Assembly: GCA_905214735.1 (NCBI GenBank)
Contig: CAJMNI010000052.1
Location: 1-15,092, forward strand
Reading direction: 5' to 3'
DNA length: 15,092 bases
From: an uncultured bacterium
GTDB lineage: Bacteria > Bacteroidota > Bacteroidia > Bacteroidales > Muribaculaceae
Below, in pieces: positions 1 through 7,734 of the stretch (positions within the stretch are counted from its first letter, which is position 1; each line of letters opens with the position of its first letter). A program made the position numbers and the translations under genes. Below the pieces are notes generated by a model. That model had not been told where the DNA came from, made no database searches, and saw only the letters and a program-made list of their open reading frames with translations.

Positions 1-64
1 GCCTGAGCGACTTTAGCTGACCTCCGGCACCGCCATTAACTGAATATCCCTATATTAATATATT

Positions 65-110
65 ATAAAAGCGAAGAGCGCGTCCGTTCGAACGCGCTCT
101 TCGCTTTTAT
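65..110. terminator. Strong hairpin terminator downstream of feoAB
   Basis: Arms 65-83 and 92-110 form a perfect 19-bp inverted repeat around an 8-base loop. The stem core is GC-rich and its outer ends are A/T-rich, giving TTTTAT at the 3' end when read from either strand. It starts 18 bases after the feoAB stop codon, so it most likely ends the minus-strand mlaE-mlaF-feoAB transcript. The symmetry would let it also stop transcripts arriving from the left on the plus strand. Confidence 0.85.
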
Positions 111-127
111 AGAATGATTCGATATTT

Positions 128-2572
128 CTAAGTGAACATTATCACTATGTTGAAGGTGATGAATGCGAAGATCCAGGCGAGCGCCGTGTTATAGATAATC
201 GAGAACGCCGCATATTTCCAGGAGCCGGTTTCCCGCCTGATGGCCGCCAAAGTGGCGATACATGGGAAATAGAGCAGCACGAAAACCATGAAGGCAAGCG
301 CCGAAGCGGTGGTGAACGGTGCGATTCCGGTCACTGGCGAGGGAGTGGAGAGTTTTTCCGCGAGAGCCTCTTCATTATCATCGCCCACATAGAGCACTCC
401 GAGTGTGGAGACCACCACTTCCTTGGCAGCCGCACCGGCAATCAGCGAAACGCAAGTCTTCCAACCCAACTCCATCGGACGGACCACAGGCTCCACAAAC
501 TTGCCGACGTGTCCGAGGATTGAATTTCCCTGCTGATACTCCTTGGCTATCATCTCGTCGATCTCCTGAGGAGTCGATGTTTTTAATGTGGTTTCAGGAA
601 TTTCGGCGTAAGCCTTGGCCTTGAAATCAGCCGGCACGTCGCTGACACCGTAATGGGGGAAATAGGAGAGTGCCCAGATAATGATTGAGGCAACCAGAAT
701 AATGCCCCCCATCTTCTTGAGATACTGCTCCGCTTTGGCCCACATATTGCGCATCGTTGCCTTGAAGGTCGGCATTCGATAAGGAGGTAGTTCCATAACG
801 AAAGGCGTCTCGTCGGCCTTGAACCAGAATTTTTTCATCAGTTTGGCCGTCAACACCGCCACCGCAATACCAAGAGTATAGAGCAGAACGAATATCCAGG
901 CGCCGTGAGCCGGGAAGAAGGCGCCGACCAGAAGCACGTAGATAGGGATTCTTGCCGAACAGCTTATGAAAGGATTGATCAGGATGGTTATGAGTCGGCT
1001 CGACTTGCTCTCGATGATGCGCGTCGACATTATGGCGGGCACGTTGCATCCGAAGCCCATCACAAGCGGTATGAACGACTTGCCGTGCAATCCCATCCGG
1101 TGCATCAGCTTGTCCATTATAAAGGCAACCCTCGCCATATATCCCGAATCCTCCATGAATGAGATGAAGGCATAAAGGATCAGAATGTTGGGCAGGAAAA
1201 CGATCACGCCTCCCACGCCTCCGATGATTCCGTCGAGAAGCAGGTCTTTTAGCGGTCCGGGCGACATATATTCTCCGATCTCTCCAGAAATCCATGACAC
1301 GAGAGATTCGATCCATTCCATAGGATACGAACCGATTTCGAAAGTGGCCCAGAACATCAGCCACATCACCAGCAGGAAAATCGGGAAACCGAAAAGTTTG
1401 TTAGTGACGAAAGCATCGATGATTTTTGTGGATTTCTCCTCTTTTTCGATGTTCCCCTGCATTGTTTCGGCCAGCGCTCCCTGGATAAATCCATACTTGT
1501 CGGCAGATATGGCTGAGGCGACATCCTCGTTGAGGACGGTCTGGCAGCGTTTCTCAAGCTTATCCCGGATATCGACCCATTTCTCATATTGTGGATATTT
1601 TTCGAGCCGCGAGGTGATCTCCGGATCCTCCTCAAGAAATTTAATGGCCACGAAGCGGGGAGAGAAGCGATGGGGCAGAGTCGGGTCGGCCTTCAGATCG
1701 GCGTTGATTTCCGAGACAGCCTTCTCGATGTCGGGATTGAGGCCGACATGGATATGACGGGTGTCGACGTGACGCATCTCGTAGACGTCGATCACGGTGT
1801 CGAGCAGTTTGTCGATACCCCAGCCTGTGGAAGCGATTGTGGGCACCATAGGTACGCCGAGCATCTTTCCGAGGGCCTTGTAGTCGAGCTTCACGTTGTT
1901 GTGCTGCAGCTCGTCGTACATGTTCAGATCGATGACCATCGGGCGGTTCATGTCGATCAGTTCGGTGGTGAGGTAAAGATTGCGCTCGAGATTCGATGCG
2001 ACAACAACATTGATTATCACGTCGGGCGTCTCCTCGCGCAAATAGCGCATCACGTATAGCTCTTCGGGAGAATAAGCGGAAAGGGAGTATGTGCCCGGAA
2101 GGTCGACGATGTTGAATCGGTAGCCCTTATATTTCATGGTTCCGGCCTTTGCGCCGACAGTCACTCCGGCATAGTTGCCCACATGCTCGTGGGCACCGGA
2201 GGCCATGTTGAAAAGCGATGTTTTGCCGCAGTTGGGATTACCGATAAGGGCAACATTGATGATTTTGTCGCTGCGGATCCTTGAATCCTCCTCTTTCTTT
2301 TTCGATTCTGAATCATTGGCATCCTCAAGAGCCGCGTTTTTCCATTGCTCGAGGGTCTCGATCTCAATGAGGTCGGCTTCCGCGCGGCGGAGAGAGACCT
2401 CGTATCCCATAAGGGCATATTTCACGGGATCCTGCAACGGGGCATTTAGCACCACGTTGACCTCGCGTCCCCTTACAAAGCCCATCTCCATCACTCTCTT
2501 ACGGAAAGCACCGTGTCCGAGGACTTTTGTGATCACTCCGGTTTGTCCCGGTTTTAAGTCTGAAAGTCTCAT
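128..2572 (-). CDS. feoB: Ferrous iron transporter, FeoA-FeoB fusion
   Basis: This 814-residue protein imports Fe(II) across the inner membrane. Residues 1-75 form a FeoA-type SH3-like domain. A charged linker (about 76-102, with a KKKEE run) leads to a FeoB G domain: G1 GNPNCGKT at 111-118, a G2 threonine in AGVTVG at 135-140, G3 DLPG at 157-160 and G4 NMYD at 217-220. After a helical spacer, the multi-pass membrane core starts near 391. It carries the gate motif GFGCNVPAIM (506-515) and a second cysteine in NPFISCSARIP (533-543), with a matching KEVVVSTLG repeat near the C terminus. FeoA-FeoB fusions are common in Bacteroidetes. One oddity: the usual NVVDAS before the NLERNLYL stretch reads NVVVAS (V191). 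It lies 33 bases after mlaF with no promoter box between, so it is probably read from the mlaE promoter. The ATG at 2570-2572 opens directly into the FeoA fold. Confidence 0.97.
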   Translation of the reverse strand: MRLSDLKPGQTGVITKVLGHGAFRKRVMEMGFVRGREVNVVLNAPLQDPVKYALMGYEVSLRRAEADLIEIETLEQWKNAALEDANDSESKKKEEDSRIRSDKIINVALIGNPNCGKTSLFNMASGAHEHVGNYAGVTVGAKAGTMKYKGYRFNIVDLPGTYSLSAYSPEELYVMRYLREETPDVIINVVVASNLERNLYLTTELIDMNRPMVIDLNMYDELQHNNVKLDYKALGKMLGVPMVPTIASTGWGIDKLLDTVIDVYEMRHVDTRHIHVGLNPDIEKAVSEINADLKADPTLPHRFSPRFVAIKFLEEDPEITSRLEKYPQYEKWVDIRDKLEKRCQTVLNEDVASAISADKYGFIQGALAETMQGNIEKEEKSTKIIDAFVTNKLFGFPIFLLVMWLMFWATFEIGSYPMEWIESLVSWISGEIGEYMSPGPLKDLLLDGIIGGVGGVIVFLPNILILYAFISFMEDSGYMARVAFIMDKLMHRMGLHGKSFIPLVMGFGCNVPAIMSTRIIESKSSRLITILINPFISCSARIPIYVLLVGAFFPAHGAWIFVLLYTLGIAVAVLTAKLMKKFWFKADETPFVMELPPYRMPTFKATMRNMWAKAEQYLKKMGGIILVASIIIWALSYFPHYGVSDVPADFKAKAYAEIPETTLKTSTPQEIDEMIAKEYQQGNSILGHVGKFVEPVVRPMELGWKTCVSLIAGAAAKEVVVSTLGVLYVGDDNEEALAEKLSTPSPVTGIAPFTTASALAFMVFVLLYFPCIATLAAIRRETGSWKYAAFSIIYNTALAWIFAFITFNIVIMFT

Positions 2573-2605
2573 CTGATGAATTTGGTAATTTTCCGAATGC
2601 TTCGG

Positions 2606-3382
2606 TCAATGCTTCTGTTCGTACTGCTGCTGGAGGAATTGTTTGACCTCTTTGAAGAGCTTCGAGGCAAACACGAAATCGTTGAGCGCCTTGTTGGTGC
2701 TTCTGTAAATTGTGTCGTCGTTTCCTTTCCAGTCGCAGTGTCCTTTATTGATAAACACGATATTTTCTCCGATTCCGAGCACGGAGTTCATGTCGTGGGT
2801 GTTGATGATGGTGGTGATGTCATATTCATGGGTGATGTCGCTCAGCAGGTCATCGATCAGAATAGACGTTTTCGGGTCGAGTCCGGAGTTGGGTTCGTCG
2901 CAGAAAAGATATTTGGGATTGAGCGCGATAGCCCGGGCGATAGCCACACGTTTCTGCATACCGCCCGATATCTCGGCCGGATATTTATCGTCGGCATTCT
3001 CGAGCCCTACGCGTTTTATGCAGAAATGAGCGCGGTCGAGTTGCTCCTCGTGCGACATCTGCGAAAACATCTTCAACGGGAACATCACGTTGCCGAGCAC
3101 AGTCTCGTTGTCGAAGAGGGCGGAACCCTGAAAGAGCATTCCGATCTCGGAACGCAGCTGCCGCTTCTGGGCAGTGTCGAGAGAGCGGAAACGACGGCCA
3201 TCGTAAAGAATCTCCCCCTCTTCGGGAGTGAGAAGCCCGATCAGGCATTTCATGAATACGGTCTTGCCCGATCCCGACTGCCCGATGATGAGGTTGGTCT
3301 TGCCGGCCTCGAATGTAGCCGAAATATCGTAGAGCACCTGCACTCCGTCAAACCACTTGGATATGTTTTTCGCCTCGATCAT
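2606..3382 (-). CDS. mlaF: MlaF-like ABC transporter ATPase (phospholipid transport)
   Basis: This 258-residue cytoplasmic ATPase belongs to the family that powers MCE/Mla phospholipid transport at the inner membrane. Visible motifs are Walker A GQSGSGKT (34-41), Q-loop Q85, signature ISGGMQKR (138-145), Walker B YLFCDEP with the adjoining NSGLDP (158-170), and H-loop H196. The SGGMQKR form of the signature, rather than SGGQQQR, is typical of MlaF/Ttg2A proteins. The C-terminal tail (about 228-258) is helical and Gln/Lys-rich. Its ATG (3380-3382) overlaps the mlaE stop codon in an ATGA, so translation is probably coupled. The assignment rests on the signature and on the MlaE-type permease next to it. 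The substrate-binding partner, mlaD, lies about 3.6 kb away on the other strand. Confidence 0.93.
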   Translation of the reverse strand: MIEAKNISKWFDGVQVLYDISATFEAGKTNLIIGQSGSGKTVFMKCLIGLLTPEEGEILYDGRRFRSLDTAQKRQLRSEIGMLFQGSALFDNETVLGNVMFPLKMFSQMSHEEQLDRAHFCIKRVGLENADDKYPAEISGGMQKRVAIARAIALNPKYLFCDEPNSGLDPKTSILIDDLLSDITHEYDITTIINTHDMNSVLGIGENIVFINKGHCDWKGNDDTIYRSTNKALNDFVFASKLFKEVKQFLQQQYEQKH

Positions 3383-4125
3383 TGCAGTAGAAGTTTAGTT
3401 AGTATGACATCGGCGAGGAGAATGATAATCGAACTCGACACAACAGCCTTCGTGCTCGCCTGGCCCACTTCAAGCGCTCCTCCAGAAACGTAATAGCCGT
3501 AATAGGCGGCAATCGAGGTGATGATGAATGCAAACACGAGAGTCTTTATGATGCTATACCAGATATACCACTCGTTGAAAAACGACTGGATGCCGTAGAT
3601 ATAGTTTTCCATGGAGATCATTGTGGTGAATTCCGCAATGACGGCGCCGCCGATAAGTCCCATAAACATCGAGAGGACGCAAAGCACAGGCACGAAAAGC
3701 ACGAACCCGATGATCTTCGGCATGACTATGAAATTTGCCGAGTTCAAGCCCATGATCTCTAGGGCGTCGATCTGCTCGGTGACCCTCATCGTGCCGATCT
3801 CCGAGGCGATGTTCGAACCGACTTTGCCGGCGAGGATCAGCGACATCATCGTCGACGAGAATTCGAGGATAAGGATCTCGCGGGTGGCCAGACCGGTGGA
3901 ATAGCTCGGAATCAGCGGCGAAACGATGTTGATTGTCATCTGGATGCAGATGACGGCGCCGATAAAGAGGGATATGATGATAACGAGCGGAATCGAATTG
4001 ACGCCGAGTTTATAAATCTCGTTGACGAGACTTTTGAAAAACTCGCGCCATTTCTCAGGAATGCGGAACACCTGAGTCATAAAGAGGCAATAGCGGCCGA
4101 ATGATTTTATCGAACTGATGAACAT
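3379..4125 (-). CDS. mlaE: MlaE-like ABC transporter permease
   Basis: This 248-residue inner-membrane permease is of the MlaE (YrbE) family and forms the membrane channel of the MCE phospholipid transporter with MlaF and MlaD. The family hallmark is clear: LILAGKVGSNIASEIGTMRV from 96, followed by TEQIDALEIMG to 126. Hydrophobic segments lie at about 44-64, 87-100, 133-166 and 190-208, with a last one at about 226-247. The N terminus (1-40) is an amphipathic interfacial stretch, as usual in this family. It is the first gene of the minus-strand unit, overlaps mlaF by 4 bases, and is transcribed away from udk. No gene for a periplasmic shuttle (MlaC) or outer-membrane lipoprotein (MlaA) is visible in this window. 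Confidence 0.95.
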   Translation of the reverse strand: MFISSIKSFGRYCLFMTQVFRIPEKWREFFKSLVNEIYKLGVNSIPLVIIISLFIGAVICIQMTINIVSPLIPSYSTGLATREILILEFSSTMMSLILAGKVGSNIASEIGTMRVTEQIDALEIMGLNSANFIVMPKIIGFVLFVPVLCVLSMFMGLIGGAVIAEFTTMISMENYIYGIQSFFNEWYIWYSIIKTLVFAFIITSIAAYYGYYVSGGALEVGQASTKAVVSSSIIILLADVILTKLLLQ

Positions 4126-4244
4126 TTTTGGGTCTGTTTAGAGATGGCAACCAAAGCAAAATCACATGACGATCCTCACGGATGCCGGTATAGCTGCCCG
4201 ACTATATAACGTCTTATGGTTGCCGAATTGCTCCAAAGATTGTG

Positions 4245-4252
4245 CAAAGGTA
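4245..4252 (-). promoter_or_regulatory. Candidate -7 box for mlaE-mlaF-feoAB
   Basis: Read on the minus strand this is TACCTTTG followed by CA, a match to the Bacteroidetes -7 consensus TAnnTTTG. It lies about 120 bases upstream of the mlaE start and directly after an A/T-rich run. No clean TTTG -33 box is seen at 19-21 bases; the nearest similar element, TTTC, is 16 bases away. The call therefore rests on the -7 box and its position. Confidence 0.5.
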
Positions 4253-4260
4253 ATAAAAAA

Positions 4261-4292
4261 TTTGGTGCGAAAATCAGTTTTTACTAATTTTG
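4261..4292 (+). promoter_or_regulatory. Candidate Bacteroidetes promoter for udk-lptB-amidase-mlaD
   Basis: A -33 box TTTG (4261-4264) and a -7 box TAATTTTG (4285-4292) are separated by 20 bases. This fits the known Bacteroidetes pattern TTTG-N19-21-TAnnTTTG. Transcription would start near 4298, leaving an untranslated leader of about 65 bases before udk. The upstream part of this promoter lies against the upstream part of the candidate mlaE promoter, so the two could compete or share control. Confidence 0.65.
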
Positions 4293-4362
4293 TGGACAAT
4301 ATGGGAGGAACTGCGGATTTGCAGTCGCTCTCGACGCGCCCATAAGTAAAAACAGAAAAGTC

Positions 4363-5010
4363 ATGCTGGTGATTGGTATAGCCGGAGGCACCGGGTCCGG
4401 AAAATCCACGGTGGTGAGAAAGATCATAGAAAGTCTTCCTCCTGATGAAGTGACCGTAATTCCTCAGGATTGCTACTATAAGGATAATGCTCACATTCCG
4501 CTCGAGGAGAGGCTGAAGATGAACTACGACGAGCCGGCCTCGATAGAATGGAGTCTGCTGACCAAGCATCTGCGCGACCTTCGCGAAGGGAAAAGCGTGG
4601 AGATGCCTACCTATGAGTTCATCACTTGCTCGCGTCAGAAAGAGACGGTGCATCTCGAGCCGAAGGAGGTCGTAGTGGTGGAGGGGATTCTGGTCCTCAC
4701 CGACAAGACGCTGCGCGACATGCTTGACGTCAAGGTATTTGTCGATGCCGACGCCGACGAACGTCTGATCCGTGTGATCCACCGCGACTGCATAGAACGC
4801 GGACGCACGCCCCAGATGGTGATCGACCGATATCAGGAGACTCTCAAACCGATGCATGAGCTCTATATCGAGCCGTCGAAGCGTTACGCCGACCTGATAG
4901 TGCCTCAGGGAGGCCACAACTGGGTGGCGATCAAACTTCTCACCGACTATATCCGTTCTCTCATCCCCTCCGCTCACGATTGCGATTGCGGAGCTGAAGA
5001 GAAGAAATAA
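4363..5010 (+). CDS. udk: Uridine kinase
   Basis: This 215-residue cytosolic enzyme phosphorylates uridine and cytidine to UMP and CMP in pyrimidine salvage. Residues 8-16 are the P-loop GGTGSGKST. Other family signatures are CYYKD near 37, the NYDEPASIEW substrate region near 54-63, and RVIHRDCIERGRT in the lid region near 137-149. Length matches bacterial Udk (about 205-215). The C-terminal tail is unusual in holding two closely spaced cysteines (HDCDCGAEE). It is the first gene of the plus-strand unit, with lptB starting 29 bases downstream. A metabolic kinase at the head of an envelope operon may simply reflect conserved order. A longer reading frame on the opposite strand (4162-4977) has no recognisable domain and is treated as a shadow. 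Confidence 0.95.
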   Translation: MLVIGIAGGTGSGKSTVVRKIIESLPPDEVTVIPQDCYYKDNAHIPLEERLKMNYDEPASIEWSLLTKHLRDLREGKSVEMPTYEFITCSRQKETVHLEPKEVVVVEGILVLTDKTLRDMLDVKVFVDADADERLIRVIHRDCIERGRTPQMVIDRYQETLKPMHELYIEPSKRYADLIVPQGGHNWVAIKLLTDYIRSLIPSAHDCDCGAEEKK

Positions 5011-5039
5011 CCCTGTTCAAAACCAAGATTTTACCGACT

Positions 5040-5975
5040 ATGAAATTTCATCCGCTTTTCGGAAAGAAAATCAATAAAGACGCCGACCACAGGCCGGAAA
5101 GACTCACTCCCGAAGAGGAAAGAGAGCTTGAAGGTCCGATGCCCGACATGATGACTGAAGAAGTTGATGCCAAGGCTGTCGCCGTCGGGCCGGAAGGGGA
5201 TGTAACGGTCGAGGAGAAAGTGAGCGTGCCTGAGAAAGGTGTGCTCCGAACGGAAAATCTTGTCAAGAAATATGGTAAACGAACCGTAGCGAGCAATGTC
5301 TCAATAGAGGTGACCCAGGGAGAAATCGTTGGATTGCTCGGTCCTAACGGTGCCGGAAAAACCACGACTTTCTACATGACTGTCGGGCTGATCACTCCAA
5401 ACGGGGGAAAAGTTTTTCTTGACAATCAGGATATCACGGGTTTTCCTGTCTACAAGCGTGCTCAGGCCGGAATCGGATACCTCCCGCAGGAGGCGAGCGT
5501 GTTCCGCACGCTGACGGTGGAAAACAATATCCGAGCCATCCTCGAAATGACCAATACTTCCAAGGAGTATCAGAAAGCCAAGCTCGAGCAGCTTATCAAG
5601 GAGTTTTCGCTTGAGAAGGTGAGACACAATGTCGGCACAGGCCTTTCGGGCGGTGAGCGCCGGCGCACGGAGATAGCCCGATGCCTTGCGATCAACCCGA
5701 AGTTTATCATGCTCGACGAGCCTTTCGCAGCTGTCGACCCGATTGCCGTGGAGGATATCCAGGAGGTGGTCTATCACCTCAAGGAGAAAAACATCGGTGT
5801 GCTCATCACCGACCATAAGGCCGATTCAATCCTTGGTATCACCGACCGTGCCTATATGCTTTTCGAAGGAAAAGTCCTCTTCCAGGGCACGAGCGAGGAA
5901 CTTGCCTCCAATCCGGTGGTAAGAGAGAAATATCTGGGACAAGACTTTGTCTTTACCCGTAAAAAATATGATTGA
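5040..5975 (+). CDS. lptB: LptB, LPS export ABC ATPase, with an N-terminal extension
   Basis: LptB is the cytoplasmic ATPase that, with LptFG, extracts lipopolysaccharide from the inner membrane. The core from about residue 68 is a close match to the family: Walker A GPNGAGKT (101-108), then TTFYMTVGLI; GIGYLPQEASVFR with Q-loop Q150; signature LSGGERRR (202-209); Walker B FIMLDEPFAAVDP (222-234); LITDH with H259; and the C-terminal KYLGQDF. Typical LptB is about 240 residues; this one has 311. The extra 67 residues at the N terminus are charged, rich in Glu/Asp/Pro and apparently disordered. The only internal Met codons (34, 37, 38) are still well outside the core, so the extension is not easily removed by moving the start. 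The stop overlaps or abuts the amidase start. lptF and lptG are not in this window. Confidence 0.93.
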   Translation: MKFHPLFGKKINKDADHRPERLTPEEERELEGPMPDMMTEEVDAKAVAVGPEGDVTVEEKVSVPEKGVLRTENLVKKYGKRTVASNVSIEVTQGEIVGLLGPNGAGKTTTFYMTVGLITPNGGKVFLDNQDITGFPVYKRAQAGIGYLPQEASVFRTLTVENNIRAILEMTNTSKEYQKAKLEQLIKEFSLEKVRHNVGTGLSGGERRRTEIARCLAINPKFIMLDEPFAAVDPIAVEDIQEVVYHLKEKNIGVLITDHKADSILGITDRAYMLFEGKVLFQGTSEELASNPVVREKYLGQDFVFTRKKYD

Positions 5976-5976
5976 A

Positions 5977-7680
5977 ATGAATCTATTGAAAAAAATAGCC
6001 CATATATACCGCACATTGCTGAAAGGAGCCGTCGCAATTCAAGCTGCGGTCCTTATAGCTGCCGCTCCGGCTGTCGCATCTCAGACCGAAGCTCCGAAAG
6101 GTCACGATTTCACAGTGGTGATCGATGCCGGCCACGGCGGCCATGACCATGGAGCAATCGACAACGGTGTGCGTGAAAAAGATATAAACCTCGCGGTGGC
6201 AAAAGATCTTGCCGACCTTATAAAGAAGAAACTCAAGGATGTGAAGGTGGTGATGACTCGCTATGACGACACCTTCATTTCCCTTCAGGAACGCGCCAAC
6301 ATCGCCAACCGCAACAGGGGTGATCTCTTCATCTCGATCCATACGAATTCTGTCGACAAGAGCAATCCCAACCGCAAGAGTGTGCAGGGAACGTCGGTCT
6401 ATGCGCTTGGTCTCCATAAAGATCAGGATAACCTGAAGGTTGCCCGGCGTGAGAATTCGGTAATAGAGCTTGAAGAGAACTTCGATCAGAAATACAGCGG
6501 ATTCGACCCGAATAAAGATGAGTCGTATATCATCTTTGAAATGGCGCAGAAAAAGAATCTGGGGAATAGCCTTAAGTTTGCCGCAGAAGCTCAGAGGGAG
6601 CTTGTCAGCACGGCAGGACGCTCGGACCGGGGCGTGAAGCAGGCCGGTTTCTGGGTGCTCTGGGCCACGTCGATGCCATCGGTGCTTGTCGAACTCGATT
6701 TTATCTGCAATCCGACCACTGCAACCTTCATCGGCAGCCAGAGGGGACAGGAAAAGCTTGCAGAAGCCCTTTTCAATGCTGTTTCTACCTATGTTGAGGA
6801 ACAGACCGGCTCAAATCCTCAGAAGAACAAGCGAACACCCAAGGCAAAGAAAAAGATAAAAAAAGAGAAAGAACCGGAGATTTCGCAAACACAGCAATCA
6901 GTCGAGCCTGCTGCTAAAGCAGAGACCGGAACAGTCATCCTGGCTTCCGCATCGGATACCCGCAAGGTGACCAGAACTCCTGAAACGGCCAACGCCGGCA
7001 AACGCACCGCATCGCGCCGTCGTCGCTCCGAGTCGGGCAAGAAGGCATCGGCGAGTCGCAGCTTCGAGACCGACAACATCGTGGTGAAGTCGGAAAATTC
7101 ATATCTGGCGATTGCTGAGGAAGAGCCTACTCAGAATGTAGTGGCTTCCGATGAGGATCAGGATCAGCAAAAAGGGAAAAAGAAAGACAAGAAAAAGAAA
7201 GATAAGAAGCAGAAGAAAAATAAAGACGCCGACAAGAAGAAGGGGAAAAAGGATGACAAGAAAAAAGATTCCGGCACTTCCACTCGTGGTGGCCGCCGCG
7301 TGATCAGAGTGTCATCGGGCCCGTCGTCAGCCACATCGGTGTCGGCCATCGCTACGAACGGAAACAATGTGGTGAAAAGGGAACCAAAATCAAACGTATC
7401 TGCTTCGAATCAGAAGAGCAATGCAAATGCGGCTGGGAATCCCTCAACCACAATGGGGTCGGAAAACGTTGTATATAAAATCCAGCTTCTCTCCTCGCCC
7501 GAGCAATTGAGCCTGACCGACCCCGCATTCCAGGGGTTGTCGCCGATTGATTCGTTTAAGGAAAACGGCTTATATAAATATACCTATGGAAAGAGCGGCG
7601 ACCGTCATCAGATCGAGGAGACGCTCCTCGAGGTGAAGTCAAAAATTCCCGATGCCTTCATCATAGTCGGCTTCGAATAA
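5977..7680 (+). CDS. Secreted N-acetylmuramoyl-L-alanine amidase (Amidase_3, AmiC-like) with C-terminal SPOR-like domain
   Basis: This is a periplasmic zinc hydrolase cleaving the bond between MurNAc and the peptide in peptidoglycan, typically for daughter-cell separation. With the ATG at 5977 it has 567 residues: a signal peptide (MNLLKK start, hydrophobic to AAAPAVA near 34), then the Amidase_3 domain (about 45-276). Zinc ligands are H53 in DAGHGG, E67 in REKD and H122 in IHTN; the catalytic Glu is E239 in SVLVELDFICN. A basic, low-complexity linker follows, with an almost pure Lys/Asp tract at about 397-431. The last 70 residues (about 498-567, from VVYKIQLL to FIIVGFE) resemble the SPOR-like tail seen on Bacteroidetes amidases, which would help target it to denuded septal glycan. 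An ATG at 5968 (ATGATTGA overlap with lptB) and a TTG at 5947 are in frame; 5977 gives the most typical signal-peptide start, but 5968 is nearly as good. Confidence 0.93.
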   Translation: MNLLKKIAHIYRTLLKGAVAIQAAVLIAAAPAVASQTEAPKGHDFTVVIDAGHGGHDHGAIDNGVREKDINLAVAKDLADLIKKKLKDVKVVMTRYDDTFISLQERANIANRNRGDLFISIHTNSVDKSNPNRKSVQGTSVYALGLHKDQDNLKVARRENSVIELEENFDQKYSGFDPNKDESYIIFEMAQKKNLGNSLKFAAEAQRELVSTAGRSDRGVKQAGFWVLWATSMPSVLVELDFICNPTTATFIGSQRGQEKLAEALFNAVSTYVEEQTGSNPQKNKRTPKAKKKIKKEKEPEISQTQQSVEPAAKAETGTVILASASDTRKVTRTPETANAGKRTASRRRRSESGKKASASRSFETDNIVVKSENSYLAIAEEEPTQNVVASDEDQDQQKGKKKDKKKKDKKQKKNKDADKKKGKKDDKKKDSGTSTRGGRRVIRVSSGPSSATSVSAIATNGNNVVKREPKSNVSASNQKSNANAAGNPSTTMGSENVVYKIQLLSSPEQLSLTDPAFQGLSPIDSFKENGLYKYTYGKSGDRHQIEETLLEVKSKIPDAFIIVGFE

Positions 7681-7734
7681 GAATAATCAGTTACCTGAAA
7701 TTTGAATAATAATTCCTCAAAGGAACAAAATAAG

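Noticed and set aside
627..1364. 245-codon minus-strand frame inside feoAB.
   Set aside because: It is a different frame of feoAB, rich in Arg/His/Gly with no domain pattern, while the FeoB frame covers the same bases with all expected motifs.
2576..3493. 305-codon plus-strand frame opposite mlaF.
   Set aside because: Antisense shadow of the ATPase gene; composition is typical of a shadow frame and no motif is present.
4162..4977. 271-codon open frame on the minus strand, longer than udk.
   Set aside because: It runs antisense to udk, which has a complete P-loop and family motifs; the minus-strand product has no recognisable domain and would collide with the mlaE promoter region.
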